Shown one piece after another: positions 18,081 through 27,461 of a DNA stretch of 64,000 nucleotides. The notes below the pieces were generated by a model. That model saw only the letters and a list, made by a program, of their open reading frames with translations, made no database searches and was not told the DNA's origin. The translations under genes were made by a program, and so were the position numbers. Source of the stretch: Chitinophagales bacterium (GTDB taxonomy: Bacteria; Bacteroidota; Bacteroidia; Chitinophagales; Chitinophagaceae); contig JAFLBJ010000002.1 of assembly GCA_017303415.1 (NCBI GenBank), positions 64,001 through 128,000 of the forward strand. The letters are read 5' to 3'. How positions within the stretch are numbered: the stretch's first letter is position 1; the number at the start of each line of letters is the position of its first letter.

Positions 18081-18530
18081 ATGAAATCGATCCTGTACAT
18101 ACTTCTGTTTTCTGTAGCCGCTTGTACTGTTAAAGCACAGAACCCGGTAAACTGGACCTATACGGCCAAGAAAACCGCGGATAATACATATGAGGTCAAA
18201 CTGACCGCAACCATCGACGCCGGATGGCACCTTTATTCGCAGACCCAACCCGATGATGCGATCGCCATCCCCACAGAGATCATTTTTACCAAAAACCCAC
18301 TCCTGAGTTTTGAAGGCAAGATCAAAGAGGTAGGAAACCTGGAGAAGTATCACGATAAGACGCTGGATGTTTCCGCGAATCAATACTCCCGGAAAGTCGA
18401 ATTTGTACAAGTGGTAAAAGTAAAAGGCAAAGGCCGAACCAATGCCAGCGGAACCATCGAATTTCAAACTTGTACGGATGAGCGCTGCCTTCCTGCCAAG
18501 AAGATCAACTTCAGTGTTACACTGAATTGA
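18081..18530 (+). CDS. stand-alone DsbD N-terminal-like domain protein
   Basis: 149 residues with a signal peptide ([20 protein letters not shown]). The remainder is one domain resembling the N-terminal, periplasmic domain of Dsb[14 protein letters not shown] segment ([14 protein letters not shown]), then [12 protein letters not shown] near the C-terminus with two cysteines spaced like the redox pair of nDsbD. It probably accepts electrons from a membrane DsbD and passes them to periplasmic or secreted partners. The full DsbD homologue starts 74 bp downstream and has its own N-terminal domain of the same fold without an evident cysteine pair, so the two may work together. Confidence 0.78.
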   Translation: MKSILYILLFSVAACTVKAQNPVNWTYTAKKTADNTYEVKLTATIDAGWHLYSQTQPDDAIAIPTEIIFTKNPLLSFEGKIKEVGNLEKYHDKTLDVSANQYSRKVEFVQVVKVKGKGRTNASGTIEFQTCTDERCLPAKKINFSVTLN

Positions 18531-18603
18531 ACCATTTACCACACTTCCTGATCATAGCCCATTGTACCCACCCTGGGCTTCATCGTCAAATAACTCAACC
18601 ATT

Positions 18604-20550
18604 ATGCGTAGAAGATCTCTACCTGTTCTGATCATTTTATTGTTCAGCCTGTTGGCACAAACCAACCTCTCTGCTCAGGCCCCGGATACCCTGGTCACCT
18701 GGAAAGTGGACAGCAAAAAGACCGGCGAAGGAAAATTTGAATTGACCTTTACCACCTCCGGTGCCGCAGGTTGGCAGGTTTATAGCCCCGATCAGGTGAT
18801 CTCGGAGATCAAAATGGCCGAGCTTGTCTTTGCCGACTCAAGTATTCTGTTGGAAGGAACGATTCAACCCGTGAACGCACCCCAGACCGTTAACAGCCCC
18901 ATTTTTGGAGCTGTTAAAGTACAGGAAGGGCCGGCTGAATGGAAGGCTACGGTAAGCATTCCGGGTACCATTCCGGCAACCCTGCAGGGAAGTCTGCAAT
19001 TCTATTATGGAAAAGGAGACGAGTTTGTTACCGCCAGGCCGTTTACTTTTCAGGTGGCGCTTGAAGGCGGTGTGTCGAAGGAATTTGCGATCAAGGTCGC
19101 TTCGATCGATATCAATAACCCGGTGAGTGATTGCGGAGATGATGGCACCAAGAACAAAAGCCTGCTTACGATTTTTTTATTGGGATTAGCAGGGGGATTG
19201 ATCGCCTTGCTGACACCTTGTGTGTTTCCCATGATCCCGGTAACCGTAACCTTTTTTACCAAAAAATCGCAGGACCGGAAACAGGGAGTGGCCAATGCAG
19301 TAATGTATGGCCTGTTTATATTTCTGATCTATGTATTGATCACGGTGCCCTTTCACCTGGCTGGAAATACCAATCCGGAGATATTCAATAATATTTCTAC
19401 CAATGTGTGGCTGAACCTGGCCTTCTTTGCCATATTTGTCGCCTTCGCGCTTTCTTTCTTTGGCTTGTTTGAGATCGGGTTGCCAGCTTCTCTGGCCAAT
19501 AAGGCTGATTCCAAATCCGGGCTGGGAAATATTGCAGGTATCTTCTTTATGGCCACCACACTGGCCATTGTATCTTTTTCCTGTACCGGGCCTATCCTGG
19601 GTACGCTCCTGGTGGGTGTTGCAAACCAGGGCGCATGGCCACTTACGGTAGGTGCGGCAGGGTTTGGTTTGGCACTTGGACTTCCCTTTGCGCTGTTTGC
19701 CCTGTTTCCCAACTGGCTCCAATCACTTCCCCGTTCAGGTGGATGGATGACCGATGTAAAAGTGGTGTTGGGTTTTGTGGAACTGGCCCTCGCCATTAAG
19801 TTCCTGTCCAATGCTGACCTGGTACAACAATGGGGCCTCATCAAACGAGAGATATTTATCGGCTCATGGGCCCTGATCAGCCTGTTGGTCGTGCTCTATC
19901 TGCTGGGTATTTTAAAGATCGGGCATTCCGGCCCTGTCAAGAAGTTTGGGATCACCCGGATCATATTTATTGCACTTTTCTCCGCTTTTACCGTATACCT
20001 TATTCCCGGTGTCACCAATACAAAATATGCTAACCTGAAATGGATCAGCGGATTTCCACCGCCTCTCTGCTACAGTATCTATAAAGAACCAGTTAACTGT
20101 GTTACGGGTTTCAAGCCATTGGAGAATGAATATGAACTGGCCCTGGAAAAGGCCAAGCAGGAAAACAAACCTGTCCTGATCGATTTCACCGGATGGGCCT
20201 GTGTGAATTGCCGGAAGATGGAGGAAAGTGTCTGGACCGATCCCAAAGTTCAGGAATTGATGCGGGATGAATTTGTAGTGGTCTCCCTGTATGTGGATGA
20301 ACGCCGCAAGTTGCCTCTGAATGAACAAATGGTCTATAAGGACAGCAGCGGAAAAGAAAAACCGATCATTACAGTAGGGGATAAGTGGGCCACCTTTCAA
20401 ACGGTCAACTTCGGCGCCACCTCTCAACCTCAATATGCCATCCTTTCAGCCGACCAGGTACCGCTTACCCGGACAAAATACTATACCCCTGATCCCCGGG
20501 AATTTGAAGCATGGCTGAAATGCGGGATAGAGGCCGGGAAGAAAAAATAA
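18604..20550 (+). CDS. DsbD-family thiol:disulfide interchange protein
   Basis: 648 residues from the ATG at 18604 (the frame is open to 18562, but [18 protein letters not shown] is the signal peptide). Domain order is as follows. Residues about 30-170 are an nDsbD-like beta domain ([10 protein letters not shown]). Residues about 195-480 are the membrane domain, with redox cysteines in [12 protein letters not shown] and [11 protein letters not shown]. The C-terminus is a thioredoxin-like domain with [11 protein letters not shown]. It carries electrons from cytosolic thioredoxin across the inner membrane. The cysteines of the membrane and C-terminal domains are present, whereas I see none matching the N-terminal pair, which is instead found in the protein encoded just upstream. 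Confidence 0.9.
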   Translation: MRRRSLPVLIILLFSLLAQTNLSAQAPDTLVTWKVDSKKTGEGKFELTFTTSGAAGWQVYSPDQVISEIKMAELVFADSSILLEGTIQPVNAPQTVNSPIFGAVKVQEGPAEWKATVSIPGTIPATLQGSLQFYYGKGDEFVTARPFTFQVALEGGVSKEFAIKVASIDINNPVSDCGDDGTKNKSLLTIFLLGLAGGLIALLTPCVFPMIPVTVTFFTKKSQDRKQGVANAVMYGLFIFLIYVLITVPFHLAGNTNPEIFNNISTNVWLNLAFFAIFVAFALSFFGLFEIGLPASLANKADSKSGLGNIAGIFFMATTLAIVSFSCTGPILGTLLVGVANQGAWPLTVGAAGFGLALGLPFALFALFPNWLQSLPRSGGWMTDVKVVLGFVELALAIKFLSNADLVQQWGLIKREIFIGSWALISLLVVLYLLGILKIGHSGPVKKFGITRIIFIALFSAFTVYLIPGVTNTKYANLKWISGFPPPLCYSIYKEPVNCVTGFKPLENEYELALEKAKQENKPVLIDFTGWACVNCRKMEESVWTDPKVQELMRDEFVVVSLYVDERRKLPLNEQMVYKDSSGKEKPIITVGDKWATFQTVNFGATSQPQYAILSADQVPLTRTKYYTPDPREFEAWLKCGIEAGKKK

Positions 20551-20645
20551 GAAATAAAGAATAAAAAATAAGGAATAAAAAAATAAGGAATAAGAAAGTC
20601 AGGATACTTTCTTATTCCTTATTTTTTATTTAATGTTCTTTATTT
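20551..20645. repeat. AT-rich inverted word-repeat between convergent genes
   Basis: Words AATAAAG, AATAAGG and AATAAAA form the left arm (20551-20600), and their inverses (CTTATTCC, TTATTTTTT, CTTTATTTC) form the right arm up to 20645. It starts at the base after the DsbD stop codon and ends at the stop codon of the convergent sigma-factor gene. It probably ends transcription in both directions. Confidence 0.85.
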
Positions 20646-21227
20646 CTACAGGGCAATTTGCTTCTGCATCATCATTTTCCTCAAATTGATCAGGCCATAG
20701 CGCATCCGTCCCAAAGCGGTATTGATGCTGCAATTGGTCATAGAGGCGATCTCTTTGAAGCTCATATCGGCATAGTGCCGGAGAATGATCACTTCGCGTT
20801 GGTCTTCCGGTAGACGGTCAAGCATTTCACGCACACGGTCGTGGCTCTGGCGCTTCATCATTTTAGTTTCGGCGCTGTCTTCGGAAAAATTCAACACTTC
20901 AAAAATGTCTTTGTCTTCTCCGTTCTTGATGGTCGGGGTGCGTTTTACCTTACGGAAATGGTCAACACAAAGGTTGTGTGCGATCCGCATGGCCCAGGGC
21001 AGGAATTTACCTTCTTCGGTATACCGGCCGCCGCGCATGGTGTCAATGATACGGATGAATACATCCTGGAAAATATCTTCGGCAAGATATTTGTCTTTTA
21101 CCAGGAAAAGAATGGATGTGTAGAGCTTGTCCTTGTGGCGCAGGACAAGTGCTTCTAATGCATCTAATTGTCCATCAACGAATAGATGGATCAATTCATG
21201 GTCAGTTTTCTGAGAATAAGCTTTCAT
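20646..21227 (-). CDS. ECF-family RNA polymerase sigma factor
   Basis: 193 residues. Region 2 is clear (LEALVLRHKDKLYTSILFLV, then YLAEDIFQDVFIRII and FLPWAMRIAHNLCVDHFR), as is region 4 (LPEDQREVIILRHYADMSFK, then IASMTNCSINTALGRMRYGL). It directs RNA polymerase to a specific promoter set; the set is unknown. No anti-sigma gene is adjacent, so regulation by a partner encoded elsewhere or by transcription is likely. It is divergent from uvrA across a 283-bp AT-rich spacer in which I see nothing besides the uvrA promoter and repeated TTGGTTGCT-like words near 21330-21360. Confidence 0.93.
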   Translation of the reverse strand: MKAYSQKTDHELIHLFVDGQLDALEALVLRHKDKLYTSILFLVKDKYLAEDIFQDVFIRIIDTMRGGRYTEEGKFLPWAMRIAHNLCVDHFRKVKRTPTIKNGEDKDIFEVLNFSEDSAETKMMKRQSHDRVREMLDRLPEDQREVIILRHYADMSFKEIASMTNCSINTALGRMRYGLINLRKMMMQKQIAL

Positions 21228-21472
21228 AAACTCCTCGGTTTTTTGGTGGATGGATATTGTTTTGGTTTTACTTATTGGATTTTTGGGACTAGTACGGGTA
21301 GATTTCAGGAGTCGATAGGCGGGTTGTTTTTTTTGGTTGCTGGATTATTGTTTGGTTGCTTGTTTACTTTTTATTGTGCTTGTGAATATAAAAGTAAGGC
21401 AATTTGTTATTCACCCCAACGGTTATACAAGTATACTCCCCTTTTTTCAAAAGGAAATGTTAATGCTATGTG

Positions 21473-21501
21473 TTGATTTGTAAGGACAAAGCGTACTTTT
21501 G
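21473..21501 (+). promoter_or_regulatory. Bacteroidota-type promoter of uvrA
   Basis: TTG at 21473-21475, 18 bp, then TACTTTTG at 21494-21501, a full TAnnTTTG match. Transcription would begin about 21507, only a few bases before the ATG at 21511, so the uvrA mRNA may be nearly leaderless. Confidence 0.6.
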
Positions 21502-21510
21502 TAACCTTCC

Positions 21511-24354
21511 ATGCCTACTCCGTTATCGAAAATATCCGAGAAAAAAAGAGGGAAAGTACCCGCCTCCGATGCCATTTTTATCAAGGGCGCGAGGGTCCAT
21601 AATCTTAAGAATGTGGACGTTGCATTCCCCCGAAACCACCTCATTGTGGTCACCGGTGTATCCGGTTCGGGAAAGTCCAGTCTCACTATAGATACGCTCT
21701 ATGCAGAGGGCCAGCGGCGCTACGCAGAAAGCCTCAGCGCCTATGCCCGGCAGTTCCTCAACCGGATGAATAAACCGGATGTGGACTATATCAAGGGTCT
21801 CTGCCCGGCCATCGCCATCGAACAGAAAGTAATCACGAGAACACCCCGTAGTACCGTGGGGAGTATGACGGAATTGTACGACTACCTCCGGTTACTTTAC
21901 GCTCGTATAGGGCACACCATTTCCCCTGTATCCGGAAGAGAGGTAAAAAAGGATGATGTGACCGATGTACTGCGTAGCATCAGCACCCTGACGGAAGGTT
22001 CCAAGGTATTTATACTGACCTCTTTTAAATTACACCGCCACCGCGATATCCGTGAAGAACTGTCCATCCTGGCCCAAAAAGGTTTTTCCCGGATCTATAC
22101 CCGCGATAAGAAAACCGGGGCCTCCGGGGTGGTAAGCCGGATAGAAGAATGGGGGGAGAAATCAGACAAAGATTTAAAGGCGCACTTTTCAGGGCGGTTG
22201 GCCTATGTGCTGGTGGACCGAATCGTTGTCAAGGATTTTGATGAGGATGACCGCCACCGCCTGGCAGACTCCATTGGCACCGCTTTCTATGAAGGAGAGG
22301 GAGATGTGTATATTGAAGTGGATGGGGAGAGCCTGCTCCACTTCAATAACCGGTTTGAAATGGATGGGATGCAGTTCGAAGAACCTGTGCCCAACCTATT
22401 TTCCTTTAATAACCCCTTTGGCGCCTGCCCCACCTGCGAGGGCTTTAGCCAGGTCCTGGGCATCGATGCCGACCTGGTGATACCCGACCGCCGACTGAGC
22501 GTGTATGATGGCGCTGTGGCCCCCTGGAAAGGGGAGAAGCTGGGCTGGTGGCGTGAACAGTTCATCAAAGCCGCCAAAAAGATCGATTTCCCGGTACATA
22601 AACCCATAGCCGACCTGACCAAGGCCCAATACCAAATGCTCTGGGAAGGAGAAAAACCGGCCCTTGGGATCAATGACTTTTTCAAAGAAGTAGAACAAAA
22701 TCTGTACAAGGTTCAATACCGGGTTTTATTAAGCCGTTACCGGGGCCGCACCGAATGTCCGGACTGTAAAGGCTACCGGCTGCGTCCCGAAGCCCTGTAT
22801 GTGAAAGTGGGCGGATTACATATTGGCGAATTGAACGCGCTCCCGGTGCGTGATCTGAAGGCCTGGTTTGCGAAGCTGGATGAACAACTGTCTGACTATG
22901 ACAAACAGGTTGCAAAACGCATACTCATTGAGATCCATCACCGGTTGGACACCCTTTTAAAAGTTGGTCTTGGGTACCTGACCCTTAACCGCCTGGCCAA
23001 TTCGCTCAGTGGCGGAGAAAGCCAACGGATTCAACTGACCACAAGCCTCGGAAGTAACCTGACCAATTCATTGTATATATTGGATGAACCGTCGATTGGT
23101 CTGCACCCACGGGACACGGCCAACCTCATTGCTGTATTAAAAGAATTACGTGACCTCGATAATACCGTGGTTGTAGTGGAACACGACGAAATGATGATGC
23201 GCGAGGCGGATCACATCATTGACATGGGCCCGCTTGCATCGCACCTGGGTGGGGAAGTGGTGGCCGAAGGGAACTATGATGAACTGGTAGCCAACTCCAA
23301 AAGTTTGACCGGTCAATACCTGAAAGGCGAACTCCGGATCGATCCGCCAAAAACCCTTCGGAAATGGAACCGCTCTATCACTGTTGAAGGGGCAAGACAA
23401 CATAACCTGAAAGATATCACCGTTCAATTTCCCCTCAACCTGCTCTGCGTGGTATGCGGGGTCAGCGGAAGTGGAAAGACCACTCTCGTGAAACAGATAC
23501 TTTACCCCGGGCTTAAAAAAATAAAAGGAGAGATAGGGGACAAGGTCGGATTTCACCGTGCCATTACCGGAGATATTGAGAGTGTCACCCAGATCGAAAT
23601 GATCGATCAGAACCCGATCGGAAAATCCTCGCGAAGCAACCCGGTTACCTATATCAAGGCCTATGATGAGATCCGCGATCTATATTCCAAACAACCACTC
23701 AGCAAAATGCGCGGGTTTCAGCCCAAACATTTTTCATTCAATGTAGATGGCGGTCGCTGCGATACCTGTAAAGGAGAGGGAGAACAGGTAGTGGAAATGC
23801 AGTTCCTGGCCGATGTTCACCTGGTTTGCGAATCCTGTGGCGGAAAACGATTCAAGGAAGAAGTATTGGAAGTACAATACCGGGGAAAGAGTATTCACGA
23901 TGTATTGGAGATGAGCGTGGACGAGGCCATCCTGTTCTTTAAAGAAGAACCCAAACTGGCCCAGGCCATACAGCCTTTAAGCAATGTAGGATTGGGATAT
24001 GTAAAACTCGGGCAGTCCTCCGGAACCCTTTCCGGTGGGGAGGCGCAACGGGTCAAACTGGCCTCCTTCCTGGGGAAAGGTAAGGGTGGTGGAAAGATCC
24101 TTTTCATTTTCGATGAACCCACCACAGGCCTTCACTTTCATGATATCAGAAAATTACTGACCTCCTTCAACGCCCTGATCGAGCAAGGGCATAGCATTCT
24201 CGTTATTGAACACAATACAGATGTCATACGCAGCGCCGATTGGGTGATTGAACTGGGCCCCGAAGCCGGAGACGGTGGAGGAGAACTGGTCTTCGCCGGA
24301 AAACCGAATGATATGAAGAAGGAGAAGAAGAGTTTGACAGGGAAATACCTTTAA
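21511..24354 (+). CDS. uvrA: excinuclease ABC subunit A
   Basis: 947 residues, full length. UvrA recognises bulky DNA lesions with UvrB in nucleotide excision repair. Two ABC modules are intact: Walker A VSGSGKSSL near 50 and VSGSGKTTL near 655, signatures SLSGGESQRIQL and TLSGGEAQRVKL, and Walker B YILDEPSIGLHP and FIFDEPTTGLHF. Zinc-binding cysteines appear as CPTCEG, CPDCKGYRLR and CDTCKGEG with CESCGGKRF. The ATG at 21511 agrees with the promoter position; the first 25 residues, rich in Lys and Ser, precede the usual start of the family (IFIKGARVHNLKN). An inverted repeat begins 6 bp after its stop. Confidence 0.97.
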   Translation: MPTPLSKISEKKRGKVPASDAIFIKGARVHNLKNVDVAFPRNHLIVVTGVSGSGKSSLTIDTLYAEGQRRYAESLSAYARQFLNRMNKPDVDYIKGLCPAIAIEQKVITRTPRSTVGSMTELYDYLRLLYARIGHTISPVSGREVKKDDVTDVLRSISTLTEGSKVFILTSFKLHRHRDIREELSILAQKGFSRIYTRDKKTGASGVVSRIEEWGEKSDKDLKAHFSGRLAYVLVDRIVVKDFDEDDRHRLADSIGTAFYEGEGDVYIEVDGESLLHFNNRFEMDGMQFEEPVPNLFSFNNPFGACPTCEGFSQVLGIDADLVIPDRRLSVYDGAVAPWKGEKLGWWREQFIKAAKKIDFPVHKPIADLTKAQYQMLWEGEKPALGINDFFKEVEQNLYKVQYRVLLSRYRGRTECPDCKGYRLRPEALYVKVGGLHIGELNALPVRDLKAWFAKLDEQLSDYDKQVAKRILIEIHHRLDTLLKVGLGYLTLNRLANSLSGGESQRIQLTTSLGSNLTNSLYILDEPSIGLHPRDTANLIAVLKELRDLDNTVVVVEHDEMMMREADHIIDMGPLASHLGGEVVAEGNYDELVANSKSLTGQYLKGELRIDPPKTLRKWNRSITVEGARQHNLKDITVQFPLNLLCVVCGVSGSGKTTLVKQILYPGLKKIKGEIGDKVGFHRAITGDIESVTQIEMIDQNPIGKSSRSNPVTYIKAYDEIRDLYSKQPLSKMRGFQPKHFSFNVDGGRCDTCKGEGEQVVEMQFLADVHLVCESCGGKRFKEEVLEVQYRGKSIHDVLEMSVDEAILFFKEEPKLAQAIQPLSNVGLGYVKLGQSSGTLSGGEAQRVKLASFLGKGKGGGKILFIFDEPTTGLHFHDIRKLLTSFNALIEQGHSILVIEHNTDVIRSADWVIELGPEAGDGGGELVFAGKPNDMKKEKKSLTGKYL

Positions 24355-24360
24355 ACTATT

Positions 24361-24497
24361 CACCGCAGAGAACATGAGAGCGCAGAGTCTCGCAGAGATA
24401 TTGTTCAAAAAAAACAGGAAATATTAACTGATAAATTTTAATCATTTTAAAGGGTAATATCTCTGCGCATCTCTGCGTTCTCATGTTCTCAGCGGTC
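24361..24497. repeat. inverted word-repeat CTCTGCG/GTTCTCATG, long loop
   Basis: The left arm at 24361-24402 (words CCGCAGAG, AACATGAGA, GCAGAG) pairs with the right arm at 24456-24497 (CTCTGCG, TTCTCATG, TTCTCAGCGG) with a few mismatches over about 42 bp. The AT-rich loop is about 53 nt. It lies between the convergent uvrA and DUF4293 genes, within 6 bp of both stop codons. Confidence 0.88.
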
Positions 24498-24502
24498 AAA
24501 TC

Positions 24503-24925
24503 CTATCTCAGTCGATCCAAACTCTCCACCAATTTCTCATCCTTCCAGATACCTCTTGCTGCCAATACAAACAAAACCGGTATAGCAAAAACGACAAGGG
24601 ATGTCAGCGAAGGAACGGAGCCTCCGAGTTTGCGCATGGCCGAGAAGTTCAGGATGACCAATAAGACCGATAAAACGGTCCCGACGATCGTCATCCGCAA
24701 TTGCTGTTTTCTTTTCTTATAAAAAAAGATCGAGGCCAGTGCCAGGAAGATCGTAGCACCGGTAAGGACAACGAGAAAAAGCGTACTGCCTCCATTCACA
24801 TACGTTACCCCACCACTCATGGTGTCTGTGCTCTGGTTTGTCGCCTCATAAAAGGGAAGCTGATAGCTTAGCACGCCAAGAACAGCTGCCAGCAGAAGCC
24901 ATACAGATTGAATGCGTTGTATCAT
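24503..24925 (-). CDS. DUF4293 membrane protein
   Basis: 140 residues with four hydrophobic segments (SVWLLLAAVLGVLSYQLPF, STLFLVVLTGATIFLALASI, IVGTVLSVLLVILNF and SLVVFAIPVLFVLAARGI). The start MIQRIQSVWLLLA is the hallmark of DUF4293, a small Bacteroidota-restricted inner-membrane family without known function. It follows glyA on the same strand at 71 bp, with an AT-rich inverted repeat in between. Confidence 0.85.
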   Translation of the reverse strand: MIQRIQSVWLLLAAVLGVLSYQLPFYEATNQSTDTMSGGVTYVNGGSTLFLVVLTGATIFLALASIFFYKKRKQQLRMTIVGTVLSVLLVILNFSAMRKLGGSVPSLTSLVVFAIPVLFVLAARGIWKDEKLVESLDRLR

Positions 24926-24945
24926 CGTGAGTGAATTTTTATAAT

Positions 24946-24996
24946 GAGTAATTAATAATTAATAATCAATAACTATTTATTATTAATTACTGATTA
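24946..24996. repeat. AT-rich inverted repeat at the glyA stop codon
   Basis: TAATTAATAATTAATAA is followed by a loop of about ten bases and TTATTATTAATTACT. The right arm runs into the glyA stop codon at 24997. It is the shortest of the word-repeats and lies 20 bp upstream of the DUF4293 start. Confidence 0.7.
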
Positions 24997-26274
24997 TTAG
25001 CCTAATTCGGGATAAAGCGGGAATTGTTTCATGAATTCCTTTACTTCTTCCTTCACGCCCAGGATCAGTGATTCGTCTTCTGTGTTCATCAAAACCTTAT
25101 CGATCAGGGCGACCACTGTTTCCATATGGGTTTCCTTTAATCCGCGTGTGGTGATCGCGGGAACACCAACCCGGATACCCGAGGTAACAAAGGGTGATTT
25201 ATCATCAAAAGGTACCGCATTTTTATTCAGCGTGATATGCGCTTTATCCAGGGTCTCCTGTGCTTTTTTCCCGGTCAGATTCTTGTTTCTCAGGTCGATC
25301 AGCATCAGGTGGTTATCTGTCCCATCGCTAATGAGGTTATACCCCCGGCTTACAAAGGCTTTGGCCATGGCCTGGGCGTTGGCGATGACCTGTTGACCAT
25401 AGGCTTTGAATCCATCGGAGAGTATCTCTCCAAAGGCAACGGCTTTGGCAGCAATCACATGCTCGAGAGGGCCGCCCTGTGTTCCCGGGAAAACAGCCAG
25501 GTCAAGCAATTGGCTCATGGTCCGCAGGTTACCTTTTGGATCTTTTACGCCCCAGGTATTTTCAAAATCATGACGCAAAGCGATGATACCGCCCCTTGGC
25601 CCACGGAGTGTTTTGTGGGTGGTGGAGGTCACAATATGGCAATGATCAAAGGGGTCATTCAGCAATCCGGTGGCGATCAGTCCGGCCGGATGCGCAATAT
25701 CTGCCAATACCACCGCACCGATCGAATCGGCGATGGCACGAATACGTTTATAATCCCAGTCACGGCTGTAAGCAGAAGCACCGCAAATAATCATTTTTGG
25801 TTTTTCCTTGGTGGCAATGGCTTCCATCTGTTCATAATCCACCAGTCCGTCTTTGGTTACGCCATAGTGAAGCGCATGGTAGGTCTTACCACTAAAATTT
25901 GCCGGGCTTCCATGGGTCAGGTGACCACCCATGCTGAGATCAAGTCCCAGCACTTTGTCACCCGGTTTTAACACTGCCAGAAAAACCGCTCCATTGGCCT
26001 GTGCACCACTGTGGGGCTGCACATTGGCCCAACTCGCGTTGAATATCTTTTTCAGACGCTCAATGGCCAGGGTTTCGATTTGATCCACGATCTCACAACC
26101 ACCATAATATCTTTTGCCCGGATAGCCCTCAGCATATTTGTTGGTAGGAACGGTTCCCATCGCCTGCATGACCTGCAAGGATGTAAAGTTTTCCGACGCG
26201 ATAAGTTCAATGCCATGACGCTGACGATCCAGCTCTTTGTTGATCAGATCAAAAACCTGTGTATCTTTTTGCAT
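24997..26274 (-). CDS. glyA: serine hydroxymethyltransferase
   Basis: 425 residues from the ATG at 26274; the frame stays open to 26364, but [18 protein letters not shown] fits the family start. It converts serine and THF to glycine and methylene-THF with PLP. The PLP-lysine motif [15 protein letters not shown], the substrate segment [10 protein letters not shown] and the glycine-rich [16 protein letters not shown] are all intact. It forms the one-carbon supply with fhs at 5031. It is divergent from the nucleotidyltransferase gene at 26429 (154 bp between starts), where the bases next to 26274 show no strong promoter on the minus strand. Confidence 0.96.
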   Translation of the reverse strand: MQKDTQVFDLINKELDRQRHGIELIASENFTSLQVMQAMGTVPTNKYAEGYPGKRYYGGCEIVDQIETLAIERLKKIFNASWANVQPHSGAQANGAVFLAVLKPGDKVLGLDLSMGGHLTHGSPANFSGKTYHALHYGVTKDGLVDYEQMEAIATKEKPKMIICGASAYSRDWDYKRIRAIADSIGAVVLADIAHPAGLIATGLLNDPFDHCHIVTSTTHKTLRGPRGGIIALRHDFENTWGVKDPKGNLRTMSQLLDLAVFPGTQGGPLEHVIAAKAVAFGEILSDGFKAYGQQVIANAQAMAKAFVSRGYNLISDGTDNHLMLIDLRNKNLTGKKAQETLDKAHITLNKNAVPFDDKSPFVTSGIRVGVPAITTRGLKETHMETVVALIDKVLMNTEDESLILGVKEEVKEFMKQFPLYPELG

Positions 26275-26428
26275 ATTTTGAAATTCTGTATAATCTGAGA
26301 AATCAGTGTATTCCGCGAAATCAATTTTCTCGGGAGGCACAAAATTAAGGTCTAACCCCCTCAATCGTATAAGTTTTTGTTGTTTGTTTTTTCGTTACTT
26401 TCGGGTGCTTTTGCATCAATAAAAACCA

Positions 26429-27421
26429 ATGAAGGCAATCATACCAGTAGCCGGAGCCGGTACCAAGCTTCGTCCCCATACATATACTCAACCCAAGGCG
26501 CTCATCCCCCTGGCCGGTAAAACGGTGCTCAGTATCATTATCGACCAGTTGAAAGATGCCGGGATCAATGAATTCATCTTTATTGTAGGTTACCTGGGTG
26601 ACAAGATCCAGGATTATGTGACCGAGCACTATCCGGGCATCAAGGCCTCCTATGTATATCAAACTGACCGGCAGGGGATTGGCCATGCCGTTACCCTCGC
26701 CAAAAAGTTGGTGGGAAAGGATGAAGTGTTCGTGGTATTGGGTGATTCCATTTGTGAGTATGACGTCAAAGAAGTACTGAACTCACCCCATTCGATGTTA
26801 GGAGTAAAAAAAGTGGATGACCCCCGCGAATTCGGCGTTGCTGAAATGGATGAAGAAGGGTTTATTGAACACGTGGTGGAAAAACCACAGATCCCTAAAT
26901 CCAATATGGCCCTGGTTGGTGTGTACAAGATCCGGGAAAGTGAACAGATGTTTCAATGCCTTGATGATAATATCAATCAGGGATTAAAAAACCGGGGCGA
27001 ATTCAGTCTGACCGATGCGCTGGATTGCATGATACGCCGCGGTGTACAGTTTAAATCCTTTCGCGTAGAGAATTGGTTTGATTGTGGTAAAAAAGAAACC
27101 CTGCTCGAATCAAATGCCACATTGCTGAAGAAATTCGCCGGACAGGTAGAAGCTGATTATAAATCCGAGAACGCTGTGATCATCCAACCTGTCAGCATTG
27201 GCGAAGGTTGTATCATCAAGAACTCCATTGTGGGACCAAATGTAAGCATCGGAGAAAATACGACCGTGGATTCCTCGATCATCCGCAACTCCATTATTGG
27301 TTCTTTTTCCAATCTCATCGATATCGTACTCGACAGTTCCCTGATCGGAAGTGATACAGGTATCTGTGGAGAAACCAGGACCTTGAATATTGGGGATAAT
27401 ACCGATATCGACCTTGGTTAA
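26429..27421 (+). CDS. sugar-1-phosphate nucleotidyltransferase with left-handed beta-helix tail
   Basis: 330 residues. The N-terminal Rossmann-type transferase domain starts MKAIIPVAGAGTKLRPHTYT with QPKALIPLAGKT, the nucleotide-binding signature; FVVLGDSICEYD carries the metal-binding Asp and VENWFDCGKKETLL is the sugar-binding segment. Residues about 250-325 are hexapeptide repeats (SIGEGCIIKNSIVGPNVSI). This is the glucose-1-phosphate thymidylyltransferase/UTP transferase group making activated sugars for surface polysaccharides. Which nucleotide and sugar are used cannot be decided from sequence. A near-consensus -7 element, TACTTTCG, lies at 26396-26403. Confidence 0.85.
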   Translation: MKAIIPVAGAGTKLRPHTYTQPKALIPLAGKTVLSIIIDQLKDAGINEFIFIVGYLGDKIQDYVTEHYPGIKASYVYQTDRQGIGHAVTLAKKLVGKDEVFVVLGDSICEYDVKEVLNSPHSMLGVKKVDDPREFGVAEMDEEGFIEHVVEKPQIPKSNMALVGVYKIRESEQMFQCLDDNINQGLKNRGEFSLTDALDCMIRRGVQFKSFRVENWFDCGKKETLLESNATLLKKFAGQVEADYKSENAVIIQPVSIGEGCIIKNSIVGPNVSIGENTTVDSSIIRNSIIGSFSNLIDIVLDSSLIGSDTGICGETRTLNIGDNTDIDLG

Positions 27422-27461
27422 GTAAAGCGAATAGCTTTTAGCCATTAGTTATATTTGTCGT

